Below, piece after piece: positions 52,435 to 61,790 of a DNA stretch of 64,000 nt (position 1 is its first letter; each line of letters starts with the position of its first letter). Position numbers and translations under genes: made by a program. The stretch lies in the NCBI RefSeq assembly GCF_004340665.1, contig NZ_SLWO01000005.1, forward strand, positions 422,981-486,980, written 5' to 3'. Source of the DNA: Pedobacter psychrotolerans (lineage in GTDB: Bacteria > Bacteroidota > Bacteroidia > Sphingobacteriales > Sphingobacteriaceae). The notes under the pieces are model-generated. The model saw nothing but the letters and a program-made list of their open reading frames with translations, was not told the origin of the DNA and did no database searches.

Positions 52435-53958
52435 TTAATTTTTATTTCCGAAGACATTTAAAATGGCTTTCGCTTTAATTACAGCTAATTGCGGTAGCGT
52501 TAGCCAGTAACGATAGAGGTTAACAGCCAGTAGCAACAATGCTACAGTGAGAATTAAATGTTCATAATGTGGTAAAATGATCATCATTACTACACCAACA
52601 CTGGTAAATGCTACCGATAACATGGCGACATTAAAACCCTGATGAGGCCATTCCAAACCCGCATTTCTCAACCACTTTTCAGCAATTTTTGTAAAAGCCA
52701 CTGATGCTGCAATTTCTGATAGCAGCAGGGCCATACCAGCACCTTTAATTCCTAAAACAGGAACGAGGATTAAGATGCCCACCACGGCGATAACCGCACT
52801 CATAATAGAGATCATCAATTGCGGCTTCAACAAATTATTTCCCTTTACCACAGCAATACTGGGTTGAGATAGCGCATAAACCAATACGCCCAGCGATAAT
52901 AAGGCAAATAACCAGGGATCAAAGCTTAACTTTCCACGTGTCCAGGCGTTATAAATCACCGGGATAAAAGTTTGTACCACCAGTAAACAGGGTGCAATAA
53001 AGGCAATGGTAACTAACCAAAGCGTACTGAATGCAACCTCCGTTTTTTCCTGATCACGTTTATGCAGGAAATTCATCAATTCAGGCATCAGTGGATTAAT
53101 AATTGTTCTCAAACCTTGCAAGGCTACATTGGATCCTGTTCTGATGGTAGAAAATACCGCAATACCAGCGGCACCCATGATAGGCGACATAATTAGCCTT
53201 GCGCCTTGCTGACGAACATTTTCTAAAAACCCCGTTACAGAAAGATTGGTAGACTTACGAAAACTGGTCCATCCTAATTCAAAAGATGGTGCAATCACTT
53301 TCACATGGTGTTTCTTTAATAACCTTAACATATCAAACCAAACAGGTATGTCAAAAGCAACTTTGGCAATGGCCATTACAATTCCAGCTGTTAAAAGATC
53401 TGCACCAAAAACGACTGATATGGCTGGAGATATCAGCAAAACCGTATTGGTTAGCACACTCCACCAAGCCATCCGGGGGTAGTAGCCGAACGTGGCCATA
53501 ATCCGGTTTAATAAACCACCAACAGTATTGCAAAGCAGCCAGATGATGGACTGAATAAACAGGATATAAAATGCTTGTATAGCTTTTGCCTTCAATGCTG
53601 AACCCAGATCTTTAAAAATCATAGGCAGAATATCCAGCCAATAAATCAGCAATACCACTACAATTTGAATCAAGCCTAAAATTAAAGCCACCATCATGCC
53701 CGAAGAAAGCAATTTGCTTATCTTCTTTGGAACACGACTGCCCAGCTTCAAAAACTCATAGGCCATATATTCCTGAAAACCTAAATCAAAGGCACTGAGT
53801 AAGCTTGAAAAAGATAATACAGCAAGCCATAATCCATAGGTTGATGCATCCCAGTAACTTAAATACAAAGGCACCAGTAATATTTGTGCCAGCATAGCCA
53901 CCGCAATTTGTACCCAGGAAGCGATGGTTCCGGAAAGGATTCTTTTTGAAGCCGACAT
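52435..53958 (-). CDS. Polysaccharide flippase (Wzx/MOP type) of the exopolysaccharide locus
   Basis: 507-residue protein with about 12-14 membrane segments, starting RILSGTIASWVQIAVAMLAQILLVPLYLSYW, the usual MOP-family N-terminus. Other segments include GAAGIAVFSTIRTGSNVALQGLRT and a typical C-terminal pair. It is expected to translocate the lipid-linked repeat unit. It lies 9 bp from the polymerase-like gene and 38 bp from the kinase gene. Confidence 0.9.
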   Translation of the reverse strand: MSASKRILSGTIASWVQIAVAMLAQILLVPLYLSYWDASTYGLWLAVLSFSSLLSAFDLGFQEYMAYEFLKLGSRVPKKISKLLSSGMMVALILGLIQIVVVLLIYWLDILPMIFKDLGSALKAKAIQAFYILFIQSIIWLLCNTVGGLLNRIMATFGYYPRMAWWSVLTNTVLLISPAISVVFGADLLTAGIVMAIAKVAFDIPVWFDMLRLLKKHHVKVIAPSFELGWTSFRKSTNLSVTGFLENVRQQGARLIMSPIMGAAGIAVFSTIRTGSNVALQGLRTIINPLMPELMNFLHKRDQEKTEVAFSTLWLVTIAFIAPCLLVVQTFIPVIYNAWTRGKLSFDPWLFALLSLGVLVYALSQPSIAVVKGNNLLKPQLMISIMSAVIAVVGILILVPVLGIKGAGMALLLSEIAASVAFTKIAEKWLRNAGLEWPHQGFNVAMLSVAFTSVGVVMMIILPHYEHLILTVALLLLAVNLYRYWLTLPQLAVIKAKAILNVFGNKN

Positions 53959-53996
53959 GAAAAATGCTTATAATTTAAAATCGAATGGAAGAACGG

Positions 53997-56357
53997 TTAA
54001 AATCTTAATGCCAGATCTGTAAAAGCGCCTGAAACCAAATTCTTATTGCTTTTCTCGCTATAGTAACCATAATCCAGTGCGTAACCGTATCTGCTATCCA
54101 TATAGATGCCGTTAAAAACGATGAACATATTTCTCACCTTTTCTTCCTGATACAATTTTTCAATAAAATTGAGTTCTGATTTCGCGGTGTGATTATGCCT
54201 CACCATATATAAACAAACATCTGAAAACTGTGAAAGAATTAACCCATCAGTTACCAGGTGCATAGGTGGCGAATCGATAATAATATGATCGTACTCTGCC
54301 CTCAACTGCAGAATTAAATCTGCCATTCGGTCATCCTCCAATAATTCAGATGGATGCATTGGAATTGGCCCTGCACTAATGATGGATAGATTCTCATTAA
54401 AAACAGAAGGCTCAATAATGGCATTCAAATCCGTTTTACCTTCTAAAAAGCTACTCAATCCTAGAGTTGAATTTTTAGCCCGAAATATTTTTGCAATCCT
54501 CGGTTTACGCAAATCCAATTCAAGAATAATGGTTTTCTTACCAGTTGCCGCCAATGAAAGCGCAAAATTGCTGGCTACAAAACTTTTTCCTTCGCCAGCT
54601 ACACTCGAACCAAATAAGATTACCTGGTTACTGGAAGCACTGGTTTGTTGTAAAATATTGGTTCGGAGGTTACGAATTTGCTCGGTGATGGCAAACGCCC
54701 CTTTCTTTAACATCACCAGTTCATTTTTACCACTTTCATGGATCAATTCGGCAATAACCGGTACCGATGTGCCTAGCTGAATATCATTAACTGTTAAAAT
54801 TCTGTTTCTTAGGTTTTTCCTGAATGACAATAATCCTACAGGAAAAATCATACCCAGCAAAATGGCTACGGTTAAAGGTCCCTTTTTCTTTGATTCTGGT
54901 TTTCCAGCATAGGCATTTTCTACAATCCGTGCATCTTTAAGCGTTGATGCATAACTCAGCGCTACCTCTTCTCTTTTTTGTAAAAGATAAATGTAAAGCC
55001 CTTGCTTAATGTCCATCTGGCGTTTAAAACTCACATATTGTCTTTCCTGTACCGGAATATCCTTAATTGAACTTTCAAAACCAGAACTAATCTTCCTCAA
55101 TTCCCGATCGGTAGATACAAGAGATGCTTTAATATTACTAATAGAACTTTTTATTGCCGATTTGGTACTTTTAATCTGAGAATTCAGCGGATAAAATATC
55201 GGGTTACTTTCTGGAGCCGTAGCCAACAACTGATCTTTTTCCAATAGCAAAGCACTTAATTTACCTACTAAGGCTACCAAACCAGGGTCTTCTATCCCTA
55301 TGGTTGCCGGTGGACTCGAAGCATTCTTTTCAGAATTTACATAACGCTCAATGCCGTTGATGATATTTAACTGAACACTTACAACGCCAAGTTTTCCATC
55401 GTTCGATTGTGCATTATCTAAATAATACTGACTTTTAGAAGAAATATCAGTTAATCCTACACTACTTTTATAACCTTCAACCGTTTTCTCCGCTTGTGAT
55501 AATTCACCACGTAAAGACGCTAACCGGTCATCAATAAATTTTAAAGTGGTTAGGGTTTCTTTGTTTTTATTTTGAATGTTGGAACTTTTGTATACGCTAA
55601 TTAAGGTATTTAAGGTTCTGATTCCCCTCAATGGTACTTGGTCTTCGATATTGAGCTCCACCATTGGAGCTGTTTTATTGAAACTGGTTGATATTTTTTC
55701 CTGATAGGCCGTAACAGCTGTTTCTAACGGCACCAGGTCTACCTTAACGGTTTCACCCTGATAGTTTTTTAACTTATCGGTTGCCAGTAAAGTAAAGTTT
55801 CCAAAACTTGTTTTCACAGGTGTGCCGAAATTACCATTGATTTCTTCATCATTATGGGTAATCCGAAACCTTTTCCCATCGATAATTTCCACTTCAAAAT
55901 TCTGCGTGAACTGCGATGTTTTCGGCTTAATCAATTGCAAACGGAATGGCGAAGAAGTATAAATATCAACTGTTTTAAGCCTTTGTTTAATACTGTAATT
56001 AACCCAAAGTTGTAAGGAGTCGACTACGTTTCTAATTAAAGGGCGAGACTTAATAATTTCCACTTCACTTTCAACCAGTTTACTACCGGTAGAGAGCGAT
56101 AGCTGTTCCATAGCTACTTCCTTTACATTTGTTTCCTTATTTTTATTATCATTAATCGAAATTTTTGCTTTTACATTATAAACTACATTGGTTGAGCTGA
56201 TGTAAACAAATGCAAGTACGATAGCAATGATTAAACTCAATATCACCAATGGCCAGTGATAAAGTAAATTGTTCACCACACCTGATATTTTATTTTGCCT
56301 TACCTCCGCCTGTTCTACAAATGGAGTGTAAATAAATTGTTCATTGTTATTTTTCAT
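53997..56357 (-). CDS. Polysaccharide co-polymerase / tyrosine autokinase (Wzc type)
   Basis: 786 residues. A Wzz-like periplasmic domain lies between two membrane segments (about 33-52 and about 505-522). A cytosolic BY-kinase domain follows with Walker A SVAGEGKSFVASNFALS, Walker A' LELDLRKPRIAKIF and the Walker B region HIIIDSPP. The C-terminus carries a tyrosine cluster (YMDSRYGYALDYGYYSEK, about 750-768) for autophosphorylation. It controls chain length and assembly with Wza. Its start is 3 bp after the wza stop. Confidence 0.93.
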   Translation of the reverse strand: MKNNNEQFIYTPFVEQAEVRQNKISGVVNNLLYHWPLVILSLIIAIVLAFVYISSTNVVYNVKAKISINDNKNKETNVKEVAMEQLSLSTGSKLVESEVEIIKSRPLIRNVVDSLQLWVNYSIKQRLKTVDIYTSSPFRLQLIKPKTSQFTQNFEVEIIDGKRFRITHNDEEINGNFGTPVKTSFGNFTLLATDKLKNYQGETVKVDLVPLETAVTAYQEKISTSFNKTAPMVELNIEDQVPLRGIRTLNTLISVYKSSNIQNKNKETLTTLKFIDDRLASLRGELSQAEKTVEGYKSSVGLTDISSKSQYYLDNAQSNDGKLGVVSVQLNIINGIERYVNSEKNASSPPATIGIEDPGLVALVGKLSALLLEKDQLLATAPESNPIFYPLNSQIKSTKSAIKSSISNIKASLVSTDRELRKISSGFESSIKDIPVQERQYVSFKRQMDIKQGLYIYLLQKREEVALSYASTLKDARIVENAYAGKPESKKKGPLTVAILLGMIFPVGLLSFRKNLRNRILTVNDIQLGTSVPVIAELIHESGKNELVMLKKGAFAITEQIRNLRTNILQQTSASSNQVILFGSSVAGEGKSFVASNFALSLAATGKKTIILELDLRKPRIAKIFRAKNSTLGLSSFLEGKTDLNAIIEPSVFNENLSIISAGPIPMHPSELLEDDRMADLILQLRAEYDHIIIDSPPMHLVTDGLILSQFSDVCLYMVRHNHTAKSELNFIEKLYQEEKVRNMFIVFNGIYMDSRYGYALDYGYYSEKSNKNLVSGAFTDLALRF

Positions 56358-56360
56358 GGC

Positions 56361-57095
56361 TTATCTTAATGAATTCGAAAGAACGATTGCAACGATAGAC
56401 AGTGCCGAAAGTACCAGACTAACTGTCCGGTAACCTCCGTCTACTGATGCATATTTGGTTTTGTCTGGTTGTACATAAAGAACATCGTTATTCTTTAGAT
56501 AATAATATGGCGAAGTGAAAAGCTTTGCAGAGGTAATATCTATTGGAATAAATTCTCTTTTACCATCAACTTCCCTGATGAGCAGAATATTTTTTCTTTT
56601 AGCCGTGATGTTTAAATCACCAGCCATTGTTAATGCTTCCGTAACGGTTACACGTTCACTTAAAATCTTATATACATCCGGTTTTAAAACATCTCCCATT
56701 ACTGATACTTTAAAGTTGAGCATTCTTACAGTTACAGCAGGTTCCCTTAAATAGGTTCTCAATTTCTCTTGTATTTGATCTGCCAGAACTCCAGTGGTTA
56801 AACCTTCCGCAGGAATTTTACCAATAAGCGGCAACCTGATTTCACCATGTTGATCTACCAGATAGCCAGAAAGCCTTGCACTAGAATCGCTGTAGGCTTT
56901 TGGATTTAGGCTACTAACGGTAATCCCTAGGATATCAGATTTTTGAATAGTCAGCGGACTAAAGTTTTTAATGTCTTCCGAACTTTGCTTGCTCTTATCC
57001 AGATCCTGGAAATAAGGCACATTCTTGTAAGCATTACATGCCGAAAACAACAGCATAGCCGTTATGGCATAAAGCAATAAAATTTTGTTTTTCAT
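56361..57095 (-). CDS. Outer-membrane polysaccharide export lipoprotein (Wza type)
   Basis: 244 residues. A lipoprotein signal (lipobox FSAC, Cys20) is followed by the poly-export domain (about 45-125, FSPLTIQKSDILGITVSSLNPKAYSD), a SLBB domain (about 130-210, KVSVMGDVLKPDVYKILSERVTVTEAL) and a short C-terminal hydrophobic helix (about 222-242). Forms the export channel with Wzc. It is the first gene of the leftward operon, 3 bp before the kinase gene. Confidence 0.93.
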   Translation of the reverse strand: MKNKILLLYAITAMLLFSACNAYKNVPYFQDLDKSKQSSEDIKNFSPLTIQKSDILGITVSSLNPKAYSDSSARLSGYLVDQHGEIRLPLIGKIPAEGLTTGVLADQIQEKLRTYLREPAVTVRMLNFKVSVMGDVLKPDVYKILSERVTVTEALTMAGDLNITAKRKNILLIREVDGKREFIPIDITSAKLFTSPYYYLKNNDVLYVQPDKTKYASVDGGYRTVSLVLSALSIVAIVLSNSLR

Positions 57096-57505
57096 AATAT
57101 AGTAAATTACACTGGGGGGTATAGCTTCGCCATTTCACTTACAGTGATCCTTTTCGACGAAATTGAATGCTCAGAAAATTTGTGAATCGCATTCAAAAAG
57201 CTTCTGCGAAAGTAAGTGCTATTTAATTCTATAAAAACTTTTCTGATTAGATGGTTAGCAGAACGTGGTGTTTTGGAAACTTTGCACGATCAAAATATTG
57301 CACAAAAGAGAAATTGTGTTTACTTCTGGAAACCTAAGCTGTGCAAAATCACAAATAAACTATCATTTAAACATAAAAAGAGTATAAAGAACTAATTATC
57401 AAAGTAATGAGTTTACATAAGTTCACATTATGATATACATATGTAATCTTTATACGACATTAACCACAGATTTTCGGTTATTTTACATTGTCATTCCTAA
57501 TAATT
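57096..57505. promoter_or_regulatory. Divergent regulatory region between wza and the antiterminator gene
   Basis: About 400 bp without a gene. On the minus strand TACTTTCG (plus 57207-57214) is a near-match to TAnnTTTG and would give a leader of about 100 bases before wza, long enough to hold a site for an antiterminator. Two direct TTGCAC words at 57282-57287 and 57298-57303 (16 bp apart) and an inverted GTGCAA at 57341-57346 look like regulator half-sites. CACTG/CAGTG pairing lies near the wza start. Confidence 0.45.
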
Positions 57506-58066
57506 ATGAATTTAGCAACCATCTCGCTTCACCAGGCGAGAAAAAGAAAATGGAAAGTGGTATACACACGATCCAATTATGAGAAAAAAGCACATGAATT
57601 ACTCAGTCAGTGCGGATTGCACAGTTTCTGTCCGGTTATCACCACCAGAAGCAAATGGGCAGATCGATTTAAAGTAATTGAAAAACCACTTTTCCCTTCA
57701 TACTTATTTGTTTATGTAAACCCTACAGAAGAGCAGAAGGTACTAACTATATCAGGCATTTTAAATTATGTGAATTTTGGTGGTAAGCCAGCCATAATGC
57801 CAGATGAAGATATCAGTAGGATCAATGATATCCTTTCCAAATATCAGGATATAGAAACGATTAGCAGCAGGCAATTAACTATTGGAGATCAGGTTCTGAT
57901 TAATAAGGGTTTTAAGGCGGGTACGCAGGCAGAAATTCTGGAAGTTCAAGAAAAAACGGTATTGCTAATACTGAATCAACTTGATTGTGCCCTGGTGGCA
58001 AAGGTTCGCGTGGATATTTCAAATATCATCATTCCTTCAGCCAAAACAATTTTATCTAATCCTTAA
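57506..58066 (+). CDS. UpxY-family transcription antiterminator (NusG-like)
   Basis: 186 residues from the ATG at 57506 (the longer frame starts at TTG 57488). NusG N-terminal domain: RKRKWKVVYTRSNYEKKAHELLSQCG, then EKPLFPSYLFVYVN. The KOW-type C-terminal segment is ISSRQLTIGDQVLINKGFKAGTQAEILEVQEKTVLLIL. UpxY proteins of Bacteroides let RNA polymerase read through the leader of their own capsule operon. Here the gene is transcribed away from the exopolysaccharide operon, so it would act from a separate transcript. Confidence 0.9.
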   Translation: MNLATISLHQARKRKWKVVYTRSNYEKKAHELLSQCGLHSFCPVITTRSKWADRFKVIEKPLFPSYLFVYVNPTEEQKVLTISGILNYVNFGGKPAIMPDEDISRINDILSKYQDIETISSRQLTIGDQVLINKGFKAGTQAEILEVQEKTVLLILNQLDCALVAKVRVDISNIIIPSAKTILSNP

Positions 58067-58098
58067 ATCGAACACCAAATCCCAGTTTATTAATTAAT

Positions 58099-58497
58099 AT
58101 GGAACTTCATCACGGCCAGACAGTAGAAAGAATTATCAGAAGAAATGGATATAGCATAGCAGAATTAGCCAGAATTATTAAGGTTAACCGCCGATCTGTA
58201 TACAATTGGTTTAATCAAAGACACCTTAAACCTGAAATTATCTTCCGAATAGGATCTGTTTTAAATCATGATTTCTCATCAGAATTTCCTTCATTATTTG
58301 TTAAAGGAGAAACTATCGGCAAAAGTACAATTCACTATACCGAATCTGCAGAAAATCCTTCTGGTTTAGAGGATGCTAACTGGAAAGATAAATATATTGA
58401 TCTGCTGGAGAAATATAATGAGCTTTTACAATTCTGCATCAAGAATAAAGGTATCGTACTGTTTACTCTGTCGCTTCAATACTTACTATATTTTTAA
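58099..58497 (+). CDS. Small HTH-domain DNA-binding protein
   Basis: 132 residues. An N-terminal helix-turn-helix reads VERIIRRNGYSIAELARIIKVNRRSVYNWFNQRHLKPEIIFRIG (about 9-52). A polar linker and a helical C-terminus (KYIDLLEKYNELLQF) follow. It lies 32 bp after the UpxY-like gene in the same direction, suggesting a co-regulator of the exopolysaccharide locus. Its last 35 bp overlap the convergent gene at 58463. Family not identified beyond the HTH. Confidence 0.75.
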   Translation: MELHHGQTVERIIRRNGYSIAELARIIKVNRRSVYNWFNQRHLKPEIIFRIGSVLNHDFSSEFPSLFVKGETIGKSTIHYTESAENPSGLEDANWKDKYIDLLEKYNELLQFCIKNKGIVLFTLSLQYLLYF

Positions 58498-58741
58498 GGA
58501 AAAAACCAAGTTCTTTTAGCAGCTTGATTTGAGGCCTGATTTCACCTATTGGTGTATTGGCATCAGCACAGTTAATTAAACGCTCCGAAATAGAATCGAG
58601 TACCACTTCAAAGTTTTCTTTTTCTACAGACATAAAGTCTTCACAATGATTTAAGAAACTCACGTACTCTTGAGCATTGAAAGTATATGTAATTTCTTTT
58701 ACCTTAAATAAAGAAGATGTAACAGGTATTTCAGCGGGCAT
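58463..58741 (-). CDS. Hypothetical protein, 92 residues, convergent overlap
   Basis: Not recognised. Composition is protein-like with alternating hydrophobic segments (EITYTFNAQEYVSFLNHCEDFMSVEKENFEVVLDSISERLINC), probably helical, no signal peptide. It overlaps the 3' end of the HTH gene by 35 bp on the opposite strand. Both frames look plausible; the overlap is in the last ten codons of each, which would force an unusual antisense arrangement at the ends. Confidence 0.55.
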   Translation of the reverse strand: MPAEIPVTSSLFKVKEITYTFNAQEYVSFLNHCEDFMSVEKENFEVVLDSISERLINCADANTPIGEIRPQIKLLKELGFFLKNIVSIEATE

Positions 58742-59141
58742 AGAATTTTAAATTATGGTTTTGATGTAATTAATATTCTTAGAATTTGTAATGAAATACG
58801 TTTGATCACTTAAGTTACGTTTTTTCATTATATAATACTTCGAACCAATGAAAATGAATAGTTTGAATGCTCGTATTTAATTCATGTTTGATTAAATGAA
58901 TTAATCTGATTGCCGTAATTGACTGATCAAAAATAAAACAATTATCCGTATTTCTAGTCCACATTGTTGGATTCTTTTATACGAATAAATACCATAATGT
59001 GTGAAAATTTGAGCACCTGACCATAGTTTCTTGTTAAGCTCACCTTATAATCAGTATAAAGCCTAATCCAGAAAATAAAGTTTTCATGCTACATTAAATG
59101 GATATGGTTTAGAAAAGGGATTATTTCCGTAAAATTGCAGT
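58742..59141. other. Intergenic region, no gene seen
   Basis: 400 bp of AT-rich DNA, without a plausible frame. Short inverted repeat GATTAA-ATGAA-TTAATC near 58900-58920. The right end holds the promoter element of the pseudouridine synthase gene (59130-59137). No RNA gene recognised. Confidence 0.5.
59130..59137 (+). promoter_or_regulatory. Promoter -7 element of the pseudouridine synthase gene
   Basis: TAAAATTG, 7 of 8 to TAnnTTTG, four bases before the ATG at 59142. Confidence 0.4.
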
Positions 59142-60116
59142 ATGATTAATAACCCTGCCACCAGATTAAATAAATTCATCAGCGAAAGTGGATTATGCTC
59201 CCGCCGGGAGGCAGATCGGTTTATCGAAAAGGGCAATGTTTTCATCAATGGTAAGCGGGCTAAAATAGGCGATCAGGTTTTCGCCGGAGATAAGGTGATG
59301 GTAAATGGGCACAACATTGAGCCTAAAGAAGAAAGCAGTTTCATCCTTCTGGCCTTTAATAAACCAACCGGAGTAACCAGTACCACCGAATCAAACGTTC
59401 GTGATAACATCGTGGATTATATCAACCATAGTGAACGTATTTTTCCCATTGGCCGCTTAGATAAAGATTCCTCAGGGTTGATTTTCTTAACCAATAACGG
59501 CGACCTGGTTAACAAGATTTTGAGGGCCGGCAATAAACATGAAAAAGAATATGTAGTCACCGTTAATAAACCAATTACCGATGATTTCATTTTTGAAATG
59601 AGTAACGGTGTTCCCATTCTGGGTGTTAATACCCGTAAGTGTAAGGTTAGGCAGGTGAGTACATTCGTCTTCAATATTATTTTAATTCAGGGATTAAACC
59701 GTCAGATCAGAAGAATGTGCGAACATTTTGGATATGAAGTGACCAAATTAGAACGGACGCGGATTATGAACATTAACCTTAAAGGCATTCCTACCGGAGA
59801 ATTCAGAGAACTAACTGAAGAGGAAATGGCTGGAATAATGAAAAGCGTCGAAAAATCATCGTCAGAAGCTGGCCCCAAAACAAAAAGTTCAATTAAAAAG
59901 AAATTGAATGCTTATGAAGAGGTTTCTGAGTCAAAACAGGATCAATCTAAAAAATTTAAATCAACAAAGCCTTTCGCAAAATCAGGAGGAGCAAAAAAGA
60001 CTGGCTCAAATTCATCATCAAAACCCACCAATAAAAACAGTTCAGCTGGCAAAAATTCCAGACCAGCAAAAGGTAAACCTGCAGGAAAATCAAATACCAG
60101 AACTAGAGGAAGATAG
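59142..60116 (+). CDS. RluB/RluF-type 23S rRNA pseudouridine synthase with basic tail
   Basis: 324 residues. An S4 RNA-binding domain (about 1-60, [39 protein letters not shown]) is followed by the RsuA-type catalytic domain with the active Asp in [19 protein letters not shown] and later [13 protein letters not shown]. The enzyme isomerises a uridine in rRNA. The C-terminal 90 residues are Lys/Ser/Gly-rich and disordered-looking, as in many Bacteroidota homologues. Choice between RluB and RluF is not possible from sequence alone. Confidence 0.92.
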   Translation: MINNPATRLNKFISESGLCSRREADRFIEKGNVFINGKRAKIGDQVFAGDKVMVNGHNIEPKEESSFILLAFNKPTGVTSTTESNVRDNIVDYINHSERIFPIGRLDKDSSGLIFLTNNGDLVNKILRAGNKHEKEYVVTVNKPITDDFIFEMSNGVPILGVNTRKCKVRQVSTFVFNIILIQGLNRQIRRMCEHFGYEVTKLERTRIMNINLKGIPTGEFRELTEEEMAGIMKSVEKSSSEAGPKTKSSIKKKLNAYEEVSESKQDQSKKFKSTKPFAKSGGAKKTGSNSSSKPTNKNSSAGKNSRPAKGKPAGKSNTRTRGR

Positions 60117-60190
60117 CTTGTTAATTGTAAAATTCTGAATCACAACAATTTGCTTTCTGCTTTCGCCTTTCAGCTTAAGTGCTTTTTAAG

Positions 60191-60198
60191 TACCTTTG
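60191..60198 (+). promoter_or_regulatory. Promoter -7 element of the second toxin-antitoxin pair
   Basis: Perfect TACCTTTG; transcription would start near 60205, about 26 bases before the antitoxin ATG. Confidence 0.55.
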
Positions 60199-60230
60199 CA
60201 TTAATCGTTTGCCACGAATAAAGTTTAAAT

Positions 60231-60473
60231 ATGGAAACATTAATTATGCACCCTGAAACCAAAGAGCAATTGGCTGCCTTAAAAGCAATAGCCAAGGCTT
60301 TGAAAGTTCCTTTTCAAAAAGAGCAAAAGGCAGAATTAACTGAACGAGAAAAGACAGTTAACCTTTACGGAATTGAAATGGTAGAGGCTATTGAAAAAGC
60401 TGAAGAATCTATAAAAAAAGGCAATTTCAAAACTTTAGACCCAACTAAATCGCTGTGGGACAATATTCAATAG
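60231..60473 (+). CDS. Antitoxin of a YoeB-type pair
   Basis: 80 residues: TLIMHPETKEQLAALKAIAKALKVPFQ at the N-terminus, then a charged helical middle (TEREKTVNLYGIEMVEAIEKAEESIKK) and TLDPTKSLWDNIQ. The N-terminus matches the antitoxin at 31896, so both belong to one family. It precedes and overlaps the toxin gene by 19 bp. Expected to neutralise the toxin and autoregulate. Confidence 0.83.
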   Translation: METLIMHPETKEQLAALKAIAKALKVPFQKEQKAELTEREKTVNLYGIEMVEAIEKAEESIKKGNFKTLDPTKSLWDNIQ

Positions 60474-60736
60474 TTTTAGAAAGAATAGCTGAAAAACAGA
60501 TTAAGCTTCATTTTAAATCTGGCGATAAGGCATCAATTAAAAGAATAAATCAAATCTTCGAAGAACTAAAATCCACTCCCTATTCCGGAATTGGAAGCCC
60601 TGAAGCTTTAAAATATAGTTTGTCAAAATTTTGGTCAAGAAAAATAAATCAAAAAGACAGAATGATTTACAAAGTGGAAGAAGACATCGTTACCGTTTTC
60701 ATAATTTCCGCTATGGGTCATTACAGTGATAAATAA
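60455..60736 (+). CDS. YoeB/Txe-type mRNA interferase toxin, intact
   Basis: 93 residues from a GTG at 60455. Typical RelE/YoeB fold: SIVLERIAEKQIKLHFKSG, then INQIFEELKSTPYSGIGSPEALKY, then SKFWSRKINQKDRMIYKVEED and the C-terminal VFIISAMGHYSD with the catalytic His/Tyr pair. Such toxins cut mRNA on the ribosome. Trp at the SKFW position is present, in contrast to its interrupted relative at 31645. Overlaps the antitoxin gene by 19 bp. Confidence 0.85.
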   Translation: MGQYSIVLERIAEKQIKLHFKSGDKASIKRINQIFEELKSTPYSGIGSPEALKYSLSKFWSRKINQKDRMIYKVEEDIVTVFIISAMGHYSDK

Positions 60737-60737
60737 A

Positions 60738-61790
60738 ATGTTAGAAAAAACAGCAAAAAAGATAGATATCCGCTCACTCGATTTAGCACAATTGCAACAG
60801 CACTTAGTGGCTATGCAACAACCTGCTTTTAGGGCAAAGCAGATTTATCAGTGGCTATGGGAGAAATCGGCGATCAATTTCGATGAAATGAGTAATCTTT
60901 CTAAAGATTTACGCAAATCTTTGGATGAAAACTTCGCCATAAACGCTGTTCAGGTTAACAATTCACAATTTAGTAGCGATCATACCATTAAAAATACCTT
61001 CCGCTTAGCTGATGGTAATATTGTGGAAGGAGTTCTAATTCCGTTGGAAGACCGTATGACAGCTTGCGTAAGTTCTCAGGTAGGTTGCAGCCTAACCTGT
61101 AAATTCTGCGCAACAGGCTATATGGATCGGAAAAGGAATTTAAATGCTGATGAAATTTATGATCAGGTTGTATTGATTGATAAACAGGCTAAACAAAATT
61201 ACAATAACCCCTTAACCAATATTGTGTATATGGGCATGGGCGAACCATTGTTAAATTACGCCAACGTATTAAAATCTATCGAACGCATTACCGCACCTGA
61301 TGGTTTAAATATGAGTTACAAGCGCATTACCGTTTCAACTGCCGGCATTGCCAAAATGATTAAAAAATTAGGCGATGATGGTGTTAAATTTAATCTTGCT
61401 CTTTCTTTACATGCAGCAGATGATAAAAAGCGAAATGAAATCATGCCTATTAACGAAGCAAACTCATTAAAGTCACTCGCCGAGGCCTTAAAATATTATT
61501 TTGCAAAAACCAAAAACCCCGTAACCTATGAATACATTGTTTTCAATCATTTCAATGATGAAATTTCAGATGCAATGGATCTGGCTAAATTTTGCAAGCA
61601 CATTCCATGTAAAGTAAATCTGATTGAATACAATCCTATTTCTTTCGCTGATTTTACCAATGCGGAGGGTGATAAAATTGATGCCTTTGCAAGTTATCTA
61701 AAGTCACAAGGTATCACCACCAATATCCGCCGTAGCCGTGGAAAAGATATAGATGCAGCCTGTGGTCAGTTAGCAGTAAAGGAAAGTTAA
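60738..61790 (+). CDS. rlmN: 23S rRNA/tRNA (adenine-C2)-methyltransferase RlmN
   Basis: Radical-SAM methylase of A2503 in 23S rRNA (and A37 in some tRNAs). 350 residues from the ATG at 60738; a GTG frame start at 60726 would overlap the toxin. The CxxxCxxC cluster is CSLTCKFC in VGCSLTCKFCATGYM, the mechanistic Cys is in AACGQL near the end, and GMGEPLLNYANVLKSIER is typical. Starts one base after the toxin stop. Confidence 0.96.
   Translation: MLEKTAKKIDIRSLDLAQLQQHLVAMQQPAFRAKQIYQWLWEKSAINFDEMSNLSKDLRKSLDENFAINAVQVNNSQFSSDHTIKNTFRLADGNIVEGVLIPLEDRMTACVSSQVGCSLTCKFCATGYMDRKRNLNADEIYDQVVLIDKQAKQNYNNPLTNIVYMGMGEPLLNYANVLKSIERITAPDGLNMSYKRITVSTAGIAKMIKKLGDDGVKFNLALSLHAADDKKRNEIMPINEANSLKSLAEALKYYFAKTKNPVTYEYIVFNHFNDEISDAMDLAKFCKHIPCKVNLIEYNPISFADFTNAEGDKIDAFASYLKSQGITTNIRRSRGKDIDAACGQLAVKES

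Noticed and set aside
40698..57095. Horizontally acquired island with mobile genes
   Set aside because: No integrase, transposase or tRNA junction was seen at the borders of the exopolysaccharide locus, so transfer cannot be claimed from the window.
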